64,000 nucleotides of DNA from UBA7803 sp034522075 (GTDB lineage: Bacteria > Pseudomonadota > Gammaproteobacteria > Pseudomonadales > Azotimanducaceae), in contig JAXHLO010000035.1 of the NCBI GenBank assembly GCA_034522075.1, positions 62,001 through 126,000 of the forward strand, read 5' to 3'. Positions 17,368 through 24,970 of the stretch are shown here, piece by piece. Below the pieces are notes generated by a model. The model did no database searches and was not told the DNA's origin. It saw only the letters and a list, made by a program, of their open reading frames with translations. How positions within the stretch are numbered: position 1 is the stretch's first letter; every line of letters starts with the position of its first letter. The translations under genes were made by a program, and so were the position numbers.

Positions 17368-17970
17368 ATGGCACTGGAACACTGGCAACTGGTGGTTGCA
17401 TTGTTCGTGGCTACCGGCATCGCGGCGCTTGCCGGGCGGCTCGCGCTGCAGGCCTGGGAGCGCGTGCAGATGAGCCGGCTGGCCCGGGAGGGCCGGCTGC
17501 TGGAGCGCTGGTGGGCCGTCATCGGCGAACTGCCTGCGGACGCATTGAGCGATCCGGTGCGCCGGGCGCTTGGCGCCATCATGCATCAGCACCTGGACTG
17601 CGCTCAGCAGATCCAGCCGGATCATCCGTTTCTCAATACCCAGGGTGCCCAGATCGCGCGGTTCATTGTCGATCGCCCGGCCGCAGTCGGCCGGCACCTG
17701 AAAGGTGCCGACCGGCAGCGGGCCATCGCCGCGCTCGAGGCATGCCGGTTGCTGCTCAGCCAGACCCGGGCCGATGCAGGGGTCACCCGCCAGGAAATCG
17801 TACTCTGCCAGGTAGCGGTGGCGCGCAAACTCACGGAACTCGAGTTTCTGCGGCAGCAGACGGCGCTGGGCGCCGACAATCTACGCCGTGTAACCCGGGC
17901 CATCGATTCCGCCAACCGCGTGTGGAGCCATCAGCCGCCGGCATCCAGCAGCTCGCTGCCCACCCAGTGA
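17368..17970 (+). CDS. Hypothetical membrane-anchored protein
   Basis: I do not recognise the family. ATG 17368 (MALEHWQL) is preferred over the upstream open extension because a hydrophobic segment starts there (LVVALFVATGIAALAGRLAL, residues about 8-28) and GGGG-rich bases precede it. The remaining ~170 residues are helical, charged and soluble, with heptad-like leucines (residues about 100-180), suggesting a cytoplasmic coiled domain on a single membrane anchor. The last 40 bp overlap the convergent DUF815 ATPase gene. The protein length (200 residues) shows no sign of truncation. Confidence 0.7.
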   Translation: MALEHWQLVVALFVATGIAALAGRLALQAWERVQMSRLAREGRLLERWWAVIGELPADALSDPVRRALGAIMHQHLDCAQQIQPDHPFLNTQGAQIARFIVDRPAAVGRHLKGADRQRAIAALEACRLLLSQTRADAGVTRQEIVLCQVAVARKLTELEFLRQQTALGADNLRRVTRAIDSANRVWSHQPPASSSSLPTQ

Positions 17971-18818
17971 CGCGCGAAGTGCTGCGCCGTGCGGCCGCTG
18001 CGCACGCCGCGGGCCAGCGCCCAGCGTAGCGCGGCGGCGCGCAATTCGTCGTTCCAGGTCAGCGCCAGGCCATGGTCACGGGCCAGCCGGGTTACCCAGT
18101 ACCGGGCGACATCCAGGTACGCATCCTGTCTGAAGGGATAAAACGAGAGCCACAGACCGAAGCGGTCCGACAGGGAAATCTTCTCTTCCACCGCCTCGGA
18201 CTCGTGCAGCTCGCCCTCACGGACCGTGACCTGAGCGTTGTCCGACCCATACTCCGGCAGCAGGTGCCGGCGATTCGACGTGGCGTAGATGAGCACGTTG
18301 CCGGAGGCCTTGAACACCGAGCCTTCCAGCGCACTCTTGAGCTCCTTGTAGGACGCATCGTCGGCTTCGAAGGACAGATCGTCGCAGAACAGCACGAACC
18401 GATACGGCTCGTCGCGCAGACGCCGGACGATCTGCGGCAGCGCGGCCAGGCTGTCCTTGCTCACCTCCACCAGACGCAGACCGTCGTCGCGGTACTCGTT
18501 CAACAGCGCGTGAATGAGCGATGACTTGCCGGTTCCCCGCGCGCCCCACAGCAGGACGTTGTTGGCCGGCAATCCGGCCAGGAACTGCCGGGTATTGGCG
18601 TCGATGCGGGCCTTCTGATCGTCGATCCACAGCAGATCGGTCAGGCGGATGTCGTCCACCGAGCCATGGGCGGTAAACCCCGCCCCCAGGGCTCCAGACT
18701 GCCACACCGCGGCCGGGCAACCCGACCAGTCCACGGCCGTTGGCGCGGGCACCAGTGCCAGGGCGCGCCGCGCCAGTTCCCGGGCATCGGCGATCAGAGC
18801 TTCCAGCGGATCTTTCAT
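17931..18818 (-). CDS. DUF815-family AAA ATPase
   Basis: A 295-residue P-loop ATPase of the DUF815 type: about 90 residues of N-terminal region, Walker A in LLWGARGTGKSSLI, Walker B-like VLFCDDLSF, a sensor segment LIYATSNRRHLLPEY, and the characteristic EKISLSDRFGLWLSFYPFRQ. Members are soluble and conserved in proteobacteria; the role is not established. ATG 18818 (MKDPLEAL) is the most likely start; the frame is open to 18944 but the extra residues are not family-like. It converges with, and overlaps by 40 bp, the membrane-anchored gene to the left. Confidence 0.9.
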   Translation of the reverse strand: MKDPLEALIADARELARRALALVPAPTAVDWSGCPAAVWQSGALGAGFTAHGSVDDIRLTDLLWIDDQKARIDANTRQFLAGLPANNVLLWGARGTGKSSLIHALLNEYRDDGLRLVEVSKDSLAALPQIVRRLRDEPYRFVLFCDDLSFEADDASYKELKSALEGSVFKASGNVLIYATSNRRHLLPEYGSDNAQVTVREGELHESEAVEEKISLSDRFGLWLSFYPFRQDAYLDVARYWVTRLARDHGLALTWNDELRAAALRWALARGVRSGRTAQHFARHWVGSELLDAGG

Positions 18819-18884
18819 GGGGTGTCCGGTCTCAGACGGATCGAGGATTGTACTGATTCGGGTGAGCAATTCGGACACCGGTTG

Positions 18885-18890
18885 TATAAT
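18885..18890 (+). promoter_or_regulatory. Consensus -10 box TATAAT
   Basis: A perfect TATAAT 43 bp before the small Arg-rich ORF at 18933, rare in this GC-rich DNA. No good -35 is visible at the usual spacing. The same GGTTGTATAAT string occurs upstream of the HxlR gene. Confidence 0.45.
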
Positions 18891-18932
18891 GACGGCTCTT
18901 CCCAGGCGCACCCGCTGCCCCGGAGCACAACG

Positions 18933-19088
18933 ATGTCCGGACACACCGGCCCAGAACGACGCAAAGGTTCCGGCGACCGCCGCCGGCAGCAGCCGGATCG
19001 GCGCAACCCGGAACGCCAGGCCGACGAACTGGTTCCGCGGCGTAATCCGGATCAGCCGGATCGGCGGCGCCGGGAGCGCAAAGACTGA
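18933..19088 (+). CDS. Small Arg/Asp-rich hypothetical protein
   Basis: A 51-residue frame starts at ATG 18933 with GGAG seven bases upstream and a perfect TATAAT further up. The product is almost entirely charged: repeated RRK, RRRQQPDRRNP, DQPDRRRRERKD, with few hydrophobic residues, so it should be unfolded and bind nucleic acid or membrane lipids if made. I know no family for it. It sits between divergent DUF815 and convergent glycerophosphodiesterase genes in otherwise empty space. Composition alone (GC-rich CGN codons) can produce such frames, so the promoter and ribosome site are the main support. Confidence 0.4.
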   Translation: MSGHTGPERRKGSGDRRRQQPDRRNPERQADELVPRRNPDQPDRRRRERKD

Positions 19089-19109
19089 CGCCCATCCACA
19101 ACCGGGCGG

Positions 19110-19991
19110 CTAACGGCTCCGGCCCACGACCTGCAGCAGCAGATCGGGCCGGTCGGTAATGATGCCGCCGGCGCCCCGCTCCAGCAGCAGGCGCATGTCC
19201 GCCGGATCGTTGATGGTCCAGAAATCCAGGTGCAAGCCGCGGCTGGCCGCAGCATCGATGAACCCCGCCTCGGTGAGATCGAAACCGGCAGAGGTCTGCG
19301 GCACCTGCAGGGCCGGTGCGCCGGGCCGGGCCAGGCGCCAGACCCCCAGACGGTACTGTGCGTAGAACCACCGCATCTCGCCGGCGTGAGCACTGGTGGG
19401 CACCGCGGGACAGGCCTCACGGAAGGCTTCCATGGCCGCGGCGTGAAACGACGCTACCAGCACGCGGCGGTCGGCATTCAGGCGCTCGAGGGTAGCGCAC
19501 AGCGCCTGTGCCGGCCCTGCCGCATCGGGCTTGAGTTCGATGTTGTAGCGCTGCCGCGGAAACCGAGTGATCACTTCGTCCAGGGTCGGGATGCGCACGC
19601 CGCGGCCCCGATAGGGCCGCTCCTCACCGTGGTGGGGCCAGTGATAGGCGGCGTCCAGGGTTTTCAGCTCGGCCAGTGTCAGATCCGCCACGGCACCGCG
19701 GCCGTTCGTGGTCCGATCCACCGTGGTGTCGTGAATCAGCACCAGCGCGCCGTCGCGGGTCTGATTCACGTCCATCTCCAGTACGTCTACCCCCAGAGCC
19801 ACCGCGTTCTGGAAGGCCACCAAGGTGTTGCCGGGGCGCAGCCCATCGCCGCCCTGATGGGCGATGACCATGGGCCGGGCGGTTTCGAAATAGACGCTGT
19901 CCAGCTTCGGCATGGGGGCCAGCCGGCGCCCGAGAATCAGCAGCACCAGGGCGATGAAGATCAGCAACCAGTTGCGTTGACGTGCCGTCAC
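19110..19991 (-). CDS. Glycerophosphodiester phosphodiesterase family protein
   Basis: The 293-residue protein starts with a hydrophobic anchor (WLLIFIALVLLILG), then the GDPD barrel: IAHQGGDGLRPGNTL (where most members read AHRG), metal-binding Glu and Asp in LEMDVNQTRDG, the catalytic-type His in VLIHDTTVDRTTNG, then YNIELKPD and the ending FWTINDP and GIITDRPDLLLQ. The enzyme cleaves glycerophosphodiesters to glycerol 3-phosphate and an alcohol; the anchor suggests action at the inner membrane facing the periplasm. A downstream anchored protein gene follows after 36 bp on the left only in opposite frame order, so no operon partner is certain. Confidence 0.9.
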   Translation of the reverse strand: MTARQRNWLLIFIALVLLILGRRLAPMPKLDSVYFETARPMVIAHQGGDGLRPGNTLVAFQNAVALGVDVLEMDVNQTRDGALVLIHDTTVDRTTNGRGAVADLTLAELKTLDAAYHWPHHGEERPYRGRGVRIPTLDEVITRFPRQRYNIELKPDAAGPAQALCATLERLNADRRVLVASFHAAAMEAFREACPAVPTSAHAGEMRWFYAQYRLGVWRLARPGAPALQVPQTSAGFDLTEAGFIDAAASRGLHLDFWTINDPADMRLLLERGAGGIITDRPDLLLQVVGRSR

Positions 19992-20027
19992 GACAGCAGG
20001 GCCGCCGCAGTATCCGGACGGCAGCGG

Positions 20028-20408
20028 TCAGGCGGGCCGGCGCAGGGGTACCACGTTGCTGCGCTGCTTGATGTAGATACGGTGCTCGCGGCCGGGCCCG
20101 TGCACACCGATCTTGCCCTCGGTGAACAACCGTACGTCGAGCTTGCTGGATGATCCACTGTTCGGTTGCAGAACCAGGTCGTGGCCATCCAGGTGCCAGC
20201 GCCCCTGCTCCCCCTGGCCGTCTTCGCGAATGCGGTAGCGCCCACCGTCCAGCTCCCCTTCCAGCTCCAGCACCCCATCATGGTCTTCCCAGTGCCAGGT
20301 TCCCGGCAGATCCAGGCGCTCGAGCCAGCGCTGGCGCTGCTGGTGATTGCGCCACACCCACAGTGCACAAACCGAAGCCACGACGATGACCAGCGCCAGG
20401 GAACCCAT
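20028..20408 (-). CDS. Hypothetical anchored beta-rich protein
   Basis: I do not recognise this 126-residue protein. It has one N-terminal transmembrane segment (SLALVIVVASVCALWVW), then a Trp/Gly-rich domain with alternating short strands (LPGTWHWEDHDGVLELEGEL, then GRWHLDGHDLVLQPN), resembling a small lipocalin-like or copper-resistance-type beta sheet, but that is only an impression. It lies 3 bp after the DUF3080 gene and 36 bp before the glycerophosphodiesterase gene on the same strand, so the three may be co-transcribed. Confidence 0.7.
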   Translation of the reverse strand: MGSLALVIVVASVCALWVWRNHQQRQRWLERLDLPGTWHWEDHDGVLELEGELDGGRYRIREDGQGEQGRWHLDGHDLVLQPNSGSSSKLDVRLFTEGKIGVHGPGREHRIYIKQRSNVVPLRRPA

Positions 20409-20411
20409 GGC

Positions 20412-21170
20412 TCAATCCTGTCCCAGCCCCGCCGCCGGATCAATAGCGCAGCGGGCGAACAGGCGCTGCCAGGCCTCGGCATGGGCGACCACCGCTCGCT
20501 GGGTGCGGCGCCACTCGCTGCCGGGGCGGGCCGGCGCCAGTACCCGGTCGTACCAGGCGTCGAAGGCCGGCGGGCGTACCGCCTCGAGACGTTCGAGCAG
20601 CCGCTCGAAGGTACCGAGGTCGAAACCGCCCTGCAGGACGCGGTCATAACTGTCGTTCAGACCCCGCACCAGGTCGGCCAGGTCGCCATCCGGCGGCGCC
20701 GCGGCACCACCCAGGGCCGTGCGCATCTCGGCGGCGGCAAAGGTGGCATTCCAGAACAGTGCCGGCAGGCGCCGGCGTTTCTCTGCCCCCATATCGGCGA
20801 GCCAGTCGGCGGCGTCGGCCCCGCAGGCGTCCACGGCCGCCAGCCAGGCCGCTTCGTAACCCAGCCGCTGGCTGGCACCCTGCGTGCGCCCGAGCGGGCT
20901 GTTGCGATAGCCGACCAGCGCGCCCATATCACAGCCGTGCAGCTCGAAGAACTCGCCCACGTCGATGGTACGCCGCGGAATGTCCAGCTCCAGAGCACGG
21001 CGCTGCGGATACGCCGGCCCCGATGACGGGTCGGCCACCGCAGCTTCCTGCCCGGTCAAGCGCGCTACTCTGGCCAGGTAGTCTTCGAAGGGCGCTGCCG
21101 GCGTTCCAGGCTGGCAGGCGCTGGACAACAGCACGGCTGCGGCGAGACTTGCTCTAATCCAGCCACTCAC
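20412..21170 (-). CDS. DUF3080-family lipoprotein
   Basis: The GTG start at 21170 lies inside the 3' end of the DUF503 gene (17-bp overlap). The product begins with a lipoprotein signal (LAAAVLLSSACQPG, lipobox Cys), then FEDYLARVARLTGQEA, PQRRALELDIPRRTIDVGEF, FELHGCDMGALVGYRNSPLG and a C-terminal helix ending QRLFARCAIDP. These are the conserved segments of DUF3080 lipoproteins of gammaproteobacteria, whose function is unknown. Length about 252 residues, slightly shorter than usual. An upstream open extension to 21344 is antisense-like and rejected. Confidence 0.85.
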   Translation of the reverse strand: MSGWIRASLAAAVLLSSACQPGTPAAPFEDYLARVARLTGQEAAVADPSSGPAYPQRRALELDIPRRTIDVGEFFELHGCDMGALVGYRNSPLGRTQGASQRLGYEAAWLAAVDACGADAADWLADMGAEKRRRLPALFWNATFAAAEMRTALGGAAAPPDGDLADLVRGLNDSYDRVLQGGFDLGTFERLLERLEAVRPPAFDAWYDRVLAPARPGSEWRRTQRAVVAHAEAWQRLFARCAIDPAAGLGQD

Positions 21171-21438
21171 GCCAGACGTCGATGAGCTCTGCGTCCACCG
21201 AGCCCTGCAGGTTGCGCTCGATGTCGGTAAGGGCGCGGTCCACCACGTCACGGTTCGACGCCACCGCCACGAACGTCCACTGGGCGCGCTGCAGCAGGTC
21301 CTGATGGCCGCTCTCGCACACGGCGACGTTGTTGGATCGCCCATAGCGCTCGCGGATGCCGTTCAATCGCTGACGCTTTTCTTTCAGCGATCGGCACCCG
21401 GCCACGTAAAAGTCGATCTTCAGGATCCCGACGCTCAC
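21154..21438 (-). CDS. DUF503-family protein (YlxP-like)
   Basis: A 94-residue protein reading VSVGILKIDFYVAGCRSLKE then KRQRLNGIRERYGRSNNVAV and a final DRALTDIERNLQGSVDAE. The SLKEKR motif after the first strand defines DUF503, a small ferredoxin-like fold found next to translation and ribosome-binding genes in many bacteria; its role is unclear. The GTG start overlaps the acetyltransferase stop (GTGA) and the 3' end overlaps the DUF3080 start, giving a compact three-gene unit. The long open frame extending to 23109 is antisense to other genes and not coding. Confidence 0.85.
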   Translation of the reverse strand: MSVGILKIDFYVAGCRSLKEKRQRLNGIRERYGRSNNVAVCESGHQDLLQRAQWTFVAVASNRDVVDRALTDIERNLQGSVDAELIDVWREWLD

Positions 21439-21959
21439 CCGGTTCTGGCAAGCTCTTTGGGTGAAATGCTGTAGAACACCGTATCCAGGCCTTTGTGCTG
21501 GCGGCGTTCCTCGAACACCATGCCCACGCGCTGCATGACCCGCACGGAACGCTGATTGGGCGTATCCGTGGCGCCCATGATGCGGTCCAGGCCGCATTCC
21601 TCGAGACCATGGCGCAACACTTCCCGCACGGCCTCGGAAACCAGGCCTTCGCCCCAGTAGCGCGGCAGAATGCCATAGAGCAACTCCACGTCGCTGCCGC
21701 TGCCCATGCGCCGCAACCCGCAGAATCCAGCCAGCCGGCCGGGCGCCTCGGCAAGCTCCACGGCGAACAGGCCGCAGCCCAGCTCGCGGAAGCACTGCTC
21801 GCTGTCGCGGACGATGTCCACCACCATCTCCCGCGAAATAATTTCGTTGTCCCACAGATACTTGCGTATGGCCGGGTCGGTCCAGAAGCGGTGCAGGGCA
21901 TCCACGTCGGCCGGCCTGATGGGCCGCAGAACCAACCTTTGCGTCGTCAGTTTCGGCAT
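21435..21959 (-). CDS. GNAT acetyltransferase (RimJ/RimL-like)
   Basis: A 174-residue protein opening LTTQRLVLRPIRPADVDALH, the usual RimJ/RimL start, with acetyl-CoA binding segment ILPRYWGEGLVSEAV (the Q/R-x-x-G-x-G/A loop) and NQRSVRVMQRVGMVFEERR. Such enzymes acetylate protein N-termini or small amines; the substrate here is unknown. ATG 21959 is preceded by a GGAGGGG; the upstream frame to 22073 lacks family sequence. It is the first gene of the DUF503/DUF3080 unit and is divergent from the luciferase-like gene at 22051. Confidence 0.88.
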   Translation of the reverse strand: MPKLTTQRLVLRPIRPADVDALHRFWTDPAIRKYLWDNEIISREMVVDIVRDSEQCFRELGCGLFAVELAEAPGRLAGFCGLRRMGSGSDVELLYGILPRYWGEGLVSEAVREVLRHGLEECGLDRIMGATDTPNQRSVRVMQRVGMVFEERRQHKGLDTVFYSISPKELARTG

Positions 21960-22050
21960 GTCGCTCCCCTTCCCCTCCGAGTTTGCCACAGCGGGGCACA
22001 TAAGCGAATATCTCGACCCGGCGCATTGCCGGACAACGCGAGGGGGAATC

Positions 22051-22947
22051 ATGCGTTTCAGCTTCTGGCCCACACCCAGTCAGGCCTACGACGAGGTACT
22101 GGCACTGGCCCGCCATGTCGAGAGCAGCGGCTGGGACGGCCTGTGGTACGCCGATCACTTCATGCCCAACGCGGAAGATACCAGCACGCCCTGGCCGGAG
22201 GCGTTCACCACGCTTGCGGCTCTGGGCGCCCAGGTGCCGCGGCTGCGCATCGGCACCCTGGTGGCCGGCAATACCTACCGGCACCCGGCGGTGCTGGCGA
22301 AAATGGCCGCCACCATGGATCACATCACCGGCGGGCGCATGGTGCTGGGAATCGGCAGCGGCTGGCAGGAGAACGAGCACCGTCAGTACGGCCTCCCGTT
22401 CTACACCGTGGCCGAGCGCCTGCGGCGGCTCGACGAGGCGTGCCAGGTGATCAAATTGCTTTACGGCAACAGCAAATCCACCTTCGACGGGCGCTATTAC
22501 CAGCTCGATGATGCCTCGCTGGAGCCCAAGCCCCTGCAGGACCCGCTGCCCCTGCTCATCGGCGGCGGCGGCGAGAAGGTGACCTTGAAGATCACCGCGA
22601 AGTACGCCGACGAATGGAATGTCTGGGGGACACCGGACATCCTCGAGCACAAGATGGCCATTCTGGACGCTCACTGCGCGGACGCCGGGCGTAACCCGCG
22701 GGAGATCAAGCGCACGGCGGTGGCGCTGCTGTTCATGAGCGAGGATCAGGGTTATCTGGACAAGATGCGCGGCGCCAAACTCGCCCAGCCCAGCCTCATC
22801 GGCACGCCGGCGGAAATCTGCGGCCTGGTGCAGGCCTATGAGGCGCTCGGCGTCGACGAGTTGATCGTCCCCGACTTCACCCTGGGCGGCCGCGAGCAGA
22901 AGCTCGCCACCCTGGATACGTTCATCAAAGACGTGGCTGGCCGCTGA
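22051..22947 (+). CDS. LLM-class (luciferase-like) flavin/F420-dependent oxidoreductase
   Basis: A 298-residue TIM-barrel oxidoreductase: MRFSFWPTPSQAYDEVLALA, GLWYADHFMPN, a RLRIGTLVAGNTYRHPAVLA strand-helix, the substrate/cofactor loop GGRMVLGIGSGWQENEHRQY, and PLLIGGGGEKVTLKITA. The family uses F420 or FMN; in bacteria without F420 biosynthesis the cofactor is usually FMNH2, and I cannot tell which applies here. ATG 22051 follows GAGGGGG. A NUDIX gene follows after 13 bp on the same strand, so they are probably co-transcribed. A second, distantly related member lies at 39145. Confidence 0.88.
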   Translation: MRFSFWPTPSQAYDEVLALARHVESSGWDGLWYADHFMPNAEDTSTPWPEAFTTLAALGAQVPRLRIGTLVAGNTYRHPAVLAKMAATMDHITGGRMVLGIGSGWQENEHRQYGLPFYTVAERLRRLDEACQVIKLLYGNSKSTFDGRYYQLDDASLEPKPLQDPLPLLIGGGGEKVTLKITAKYADEWNVWGTPDILEHKMAILDAHCADAGRNPREIKRTAVALLFMSEDQGYLDKMRGAKLAQPSLIGTPAEICGLVQAYEALGVDELIVPDFTLGGREQKLATLDTFIKDVAGR

Positions 22948-22960
22948 AGGAGGTTCGACC

Positions 22961-23755
22961 GTGAGTGACGACCAGCAGGCGAGCGCACCGCTGCCGGCGG
23001 CCACCATTCTGATGCTGCGCGACGGCCCCGCGGGGCTCGAGGTGTTCATGGTGGTGCGCCACCACCAGATCGACTTCGCCTCCGGCGCGCTGGTGTTTCC
23101 CGGCGGCAAGGCCGATGCCCAGGATTTCGATGCGGCCCTGGAACCTTATCTGGACGGCGCCGCAGAAGACGCCGACATGCGGGCCATTCAGGTTTCCGCC
23201 ATTCGCGAGGCCTTCGAGGAGTGCGGCATTCTGCTCGCCCGGGAAGCGGGTCAGGCCGGGCTGGTGGACAGCAGCCGGCTGGCTGAGCTGGAACCCTACC
23301 GCACCAGCCTGCACGACGGCTCGGTGAGCATGCTGCAGTTCCTGGAGCGGGAGGGCCTGCACCTGGCCTGTGCGGAGCTGGTGCATTTTGCCCACTGGGT
23401 GACGCCCACCATGATGCCCAAGCGTTTCGACACCCATTTCTTTCTCGCGGCAGCGCCGTCGGATCATCTGGCCGTGCACGATGGCCACGAATCGGTGGAT
23501 TCTATCTGGATCCGCCCCGCTGACGTGCTCGAGCAGGCGGCCCGGGGCCAGCGCACGGTGATCTTTCCTACCCTGCGCAACGTGGAAAAGCTGTCAGCCT
23601 TCGTCAACGTTCGGGAAGCGCTGGACGCCACGGCGGCCGCACCCGTAGTCCGGGTGGAACCGTGGACCGAGCAGCGCAATGGCGGCACCTATCTGTGTAT
23701 TCCCCGCGAAGCAGGCTACACGGTTTGCGAGGAACTGCTGCCCGAGCGGCAATGA
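22961..23755 (+). CDS. NUDIX hydrolase (NUDT19-like)
   Basis: A 264-residue protein with the long NUDIX arrangement of peroxisomal-type CoA diphosphatases: TILMLRDGPAGLEVFMVVRH near the start, SGALVFPGGKADAQD, and after an insertion the catalytic box end AIREAFEECGILL. Later segments HFAHWVTPTMMPKRFDTHFF and HESVDSIWIRP fit the NUDT7/NUDT19 type, which cleave CoA and acyl-CoA pyrophosphate. A GTG start at 22961 follows AGGAGG. The upstream LLM gene and a downstream enoyl-CoA hydratase gene are compatible with CoA-thioester turnover. Confidence 0.88.
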   Translation: MSDDQQASAPLPAATILMLRDGPAGLEVFMVVRHHQIDFASGALVFPGGKADAQDFDAALEPYLDGAAEDADMRAIQVSAIREAFEECGILLAREAGQAGLVDSSRLAELEPYRTSLHDGSVSMLQFLEREGLHLACAELVHFAHWVTPTMMPKRFDTHFFLAAAPSDHLAVHDGHESVDSIWIRPADVLEQAARGQRTVIFPTLRNVEKLSAFVNVREALDATAAAPVVRVEPWTEQRNGGTYLCIPREAGYTVCEELLPERQ

Positions 23756-23767
23756 ACTGTTGACCCA

Positions 23768-23992
23768 CTAGCCCAGCGGCAGCTCGTCCCCCAGGCCCCC
23801 CAGCAGGTCGGCGGCGATGAGCAGCATGTCCTCGTAGTGCCCGCGCACTTCGCGGCGCCGGCCCTCGTCCTGAAACGGATTCAACGGATCGTCCACACGC
23901 AGGCGCCGCAGTTGTGCCAGAAGCTGGTCGCGCACCTGGCGTGCGTGATAAATCTCGAGCAAGTCCACCAGACCTTGATCGTTGTGTGGCAT
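23768..23992 (-). CDS. Hypothetical small helical protein
   Basis: A 74-residue frame from ATG 23992 (MPHNDQGLVDLLEIYHARQV) with a charged helical body and the ending LLGGLGDELPLG; a GTG at 24016 would add eight basic residues. No family is recognised. It is soluble, with regular Leu/Arg spacing suggesting a helical hairpin. It lies in opposite orientation between the NUDIX and enoyl-CoA hydratase genes, 12 bp from the NUDIX stop. The absence of frame breaks and normal codon usage favour a real gene. Confidence 0.55.
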   Translation of the reverse strand: MPHNDQGLVDLLEIYHARQVRDQLLAQLRRLRVDDPLNPFQDEGRRREVRGHYEDMLLIAADLLGGLGDELPLG

Positions 23993-24119
23993 CCGTCGTT
24001 TCCGCAGGGGTTTCACTAAATCTAGTGGCCACCCGGCATCTTCGCCACCGAATCGGGCCAGCTTGTGTCATATTTCTCAAACTCGTAGTTTCTTGACTCA
24101 CTTATCAGGGAGTCCGGCC

Positions 24120-24932
24120 ATGGCCACGGCGGCAGATGAGATCAACGACAGCGAAGTGCTCTACCGGGTCGCGGACCACGTGGCAACCATCACCCTGAAC
24201 CGCCCGGAGCAGCAGAACACCATCTCGGGGCCCATGCTCAACGCCCTGTCGGAGCGCCTGCTCGAGGCCAACGCCGACCCGGAGGTCCGGGCCATGGTGA
24301 TCACCGGCAGCGGGCGGTTTTTCTGCGCGGGCCTCGACCTGCGCGGCGGCGGCATCGCGTCCGGGCTGTCGGACAATCGTGCCGCGCCGAGCAATCTGGA
24401 CCTGCGCAACACCCCGCCCACGGTGCTGCACAGCCTGGACACCCCCACCATCTGCGCGCTGAACGGCTCCGCCGCCGGCTACGGCATGGATCTGGCACTG
24501 GGCTGCGACATCCGCATCATGGCCGACAGCGCCAAACTGGCGGCGGCGTTCACCGCCCGGGGCGTGGTCCCGGAGTCCGGCGGCACCTGGATTCTGCCGC
24601 GCCTGATCGGCTGGTCGAAGGCCGCCGAGCTCATTTTCACTGGCCGCACTCTGCTGGCCGACGAATGTGAGCGTATGGGCCTGGTCTCGCGGGTCGTGCC
24701 CGCCGCTGACACCCTTGCCGCCGCCGAGGCCCTGGGCCGGGAAATAGCCGGCAACGCGCCACTGGCAGTTCAGGCATCAAAGCGTATGATGCGCATGGCC
24801 ATGAACGAGACATTCGACGACCACGTCCACCACGTGTTCCTGCAGCTACTGCCGTTGTTCCAATCCGAAGACTTCCGGGAAGGCATGGCCTCGTTCATGG
24901 AGAAACGTAAAGCGGAGTTCAAAGGGCGCTAG
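24120..24932 (+). CDS. Enoyl-CoA hydratase/isomerase (crotonase) family protein
   Basis: A 270-residue crotonase: VATITLNRPEQQNTISGPML, oxyanion segment GRFFCAGLDLRGGG, second oxyanion segment LNGSAAGYGMDLALGCDIRI, FTARGVVPESGGTWILPRLI and AAELIFTGRTLLADE. At the position of the first hydratase Glu (usually in an FxxPE segment) the sequence reads FTARGVVPE, so it may be an isomerase or a hydratase variant rather than a classical enzyme. ATG 24120 follows GGAG. Monocistronic by spacing: 38 bp to the OmpA gene. Confidence 0.88.
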   Translation: MATAADEINDSEVLYRVADHVATITLNRPEQQNTISGPMLNALSERLLEANADPEVRAMVITGSGRFFCAGLDLRGGGIASGLSDNRAAPSNLDLRNTPPTVLHSLDTPTICALNGSAAGYGMDLALGCDIRIMADSAKLAAAFTARGVVPESGGTWILPRLIGWSKAAELIFTGRTLLADECERMGLVSRVVPAADTLAAAEALGREIAGNAPLAVQASKRMMRMAMNETFDDHVHHVFLQLLPLFQSEDFREGMASFMEKRKAEFKGR

Positions 24933-24970
24933 CGCCCGGAGCACTCGAACACAAACACAAGGAGTCACCC

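Noticed and set aside
21154..23109. A 651-codon minus-strand frame covering the acetyltransferase, luciferase-like and NUDIX genes
   Set aside because: Only its last 94 codons (DUF503) match a family; the rest is antisense.
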